Assembly (NCBI GenBank): GCA_017940605.1
Contig: JAGAYF010000029.1
Span: 1 to 52,204 of the forward strand
Reading direction: 5' to 3'
DNA: 52,204 nt
Origin: Bacteroidaceae bacterium
GTDB lineage: Bacteria; Bacteroidota; Bacteroidia; Bacteroidales; Bacteroidaceae
Shown here: positions 51,390 to 52,204 of the stretch, piece by piece
How the letters are laid out: each line of letters begins with the position of its first letter
How positions within the stretch are numbered: the stretch's first letter is position 1
Notes under the pieces: generated by a model
Told to the model about the DNA's origin: nothing
The model's database searches: none
What the model saw: only the letters and a program-made list of their open reading frames with translations
Program-made: the position numbers and the translations under genes

Positions 51390-52204
51390 AAATAGTTTCA
51401 GCCTGTGGTGCATCCTCTTGTTGCCGTTGCTCATGGTGGGGTGTGCCGAAGATGAGCCTCGGGAAGTGAATCGCATACCCATTGCGTTCAGTCTGCAAAG
51501 CAATCATCAACCCTTGGTGAAAGCGGGAGCGGTCTTTGTGGACGGAACGACCAAAACCACCATTCCCGCAGGGGAATTTGTGGGTGTGTTCGGCTATTAC
51601 CAGCAGACGAGCACGTGGAACACATGGCAACCCGGGAAAGGAAAGGCTGATATCTTCTATAATGAGAAGATGACCAGCCAAGGCGCAGGGACAGATCCAG
51701 AAAAGGCGGGACTGACTTATGTGAACACCCGATACTGGCCTAACAATGCAGGCGACAAGTGTGCCTTCCTGGCCTATTATCCCTACAGTGCCAACGGGGT
51801 GACGACCCATGGGGTGAAAGTTAACGCAGGAAGTACGGACATGGCCAGCTTTCATTTTAAAATGGAAAGCAAGTCCAGTAATCAGGTGGATTTTATGATT
51901 TCCGATTTTGTGGCCAACATGGAGAAACCCGTGTTGACGACCTCGGTGGAGCTGAATCTGCACCATGTGCTGTGCCAAGTAAAGATAAATGTGGAAAAAC
52001 TCTATAACATAGAGGATGTCACCAACATCCAACTGACCGGAATACAGATGGAAGGAGACTGTACACCCTCCATGACGACTGAAGGAACGGCCTATACATG
52101 GAGCAACACGACCAAAGGTGACGTGACGGTGGACAACTTCAACGCACCGCAGTCGATTATCCTGGCCATCCCCCACAGCGTGACCGGCGCAAAGGTGAAA
52201 GTGA
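51376..52204 (+). CDS. Fimbrillin-family lipoprotein 4, cut by the window end
   Basis: From the ATG at 51376, which overlaps the previous gene by 14 bp, the frame is open for 276 codons to the window edge. The product begins MCLHRNSFSLWCILLLPLLM and then VGC, a lipobox. The family markers PIAFSLQSNHQPLVKAG, EFVGVFGYYQQ, ADIFYNEKM, TYVNTRYWPN, CAFLAYYPYS, VDFMISDF and ELNLHHVLCQVKINV follow in fimbrillin order. The C-terminal part lies outside the window. It is translationally coupled to fimbrillin 3. Confidence 0.8.
   Translation, partial: MCLHRNSFSLWCILLLPLLMVGCAEDEPREVNRIPIAFSLQSNHQPLVKAGAVFVDGTTKTTIPAGEFVGVFGYYQQTSTWNTWQPGKGKADIFYNEKMTSQGAGTDPEKAGLTYVNTRYWPNNAGDKCAFLAYYPYSANGVTTHGVKVNAGSTDMASFHFKMESKSSNQVDFMISDFVANMEKPVLTTSVELNLHHVLCQVKINVEKLYNIEDVTNIQLTGIQMEGDCTPSMTTEGTAYTWSNTTKGDVTVDNFNAPQSIILAIPHSVTGAKVKV

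Overview
The window looks like chromosomal DNA from a Bacteroidales bacterium, most likely a Prevotellaceae relative. The evidence is type IX secretion genes (porU-porV), a DUF4270 lipoprotein, a panC-linked GT5 fragment, type V (FimA/Mfa1-type) lipoprotein pilins, and promoters of the Bacteroidetes form TTTG-N19-TAnnTTTG. I saw no rRNA, tRNA or CRISPR.

Region 1 (1-5943) is housekeeping: NAD kinase (partial, minus strand), then pdxJ, a DJ-1/PfpI protein, ispD and recG in one tight rightward run, then an M23/LysM cell-wall hydrolase with its own promoter. Region 2 (about 6.0-8.7 kb) is an AT-rich two-gene type II restriction-modification cassette: an SPPY-type methyltransferase and an MvaI/BcnI-family endonuclease. 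It lies between an 18-bp inverted repeat and a palindromic repeat. Region 3 (8.7-10.9 kb) holds a divergent pair, an OPA-family sugar/glycerol-phosphate transporter and a ribulose-phosphate 3-epimerase family enzyme. Region 4 (11.0-21.7 kb) is envelope biogenesis and secretion: TamB, a degenerate FAH-fold protein, PorU, PorV and IspF. Region 5 (22.1-25.8 kb) has DUF4270 and a truncated GT5 domain on the minus strand, divergent from panC-panD.

Region 6 (25.8-52.2 kb) is half the window: two head-to-head fimbrial clusters. The leftward one, in transcription order from 42166, is DUF3575 barrel, DUF3868/OmpA-like protein, Mfa1-type pilin, Mfa2-like subunit, a second Mfa1-like pilin, and three large accessory or tip lipoproteins. 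The rightward one starts with a single protein that fuses the OmpA-like and DUF3575 modules, followed by a DUF5119 (Mfa2-like) lipoprotein and four fimbrillin-family lipoproteins, the last cut by the window end. Hairpins after the main leftward pilin and between the second and third rightward fimbrillins probably set subunit ratios.

The most unusual material is non-coding. Arrays of a bipartite palindromic repeat (two small hairpins inside an outer stem, four sequence flavours) occur only in the fimbrial region. They form a 165-bp, about 90% identical inverted pair bracketing the promoter and first gene of the rightward cluster, a 113-bp direct pair bracketing a tip-lipoprotein gene, and a 105-bp tandem repeat. 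A run of eight G lies just upstream of the rightward fimbrial promoter. Together these suggest that fimbrial expression and tip content may vary by recombination and slippage. That is inference from sequence layout, not demonstrated.
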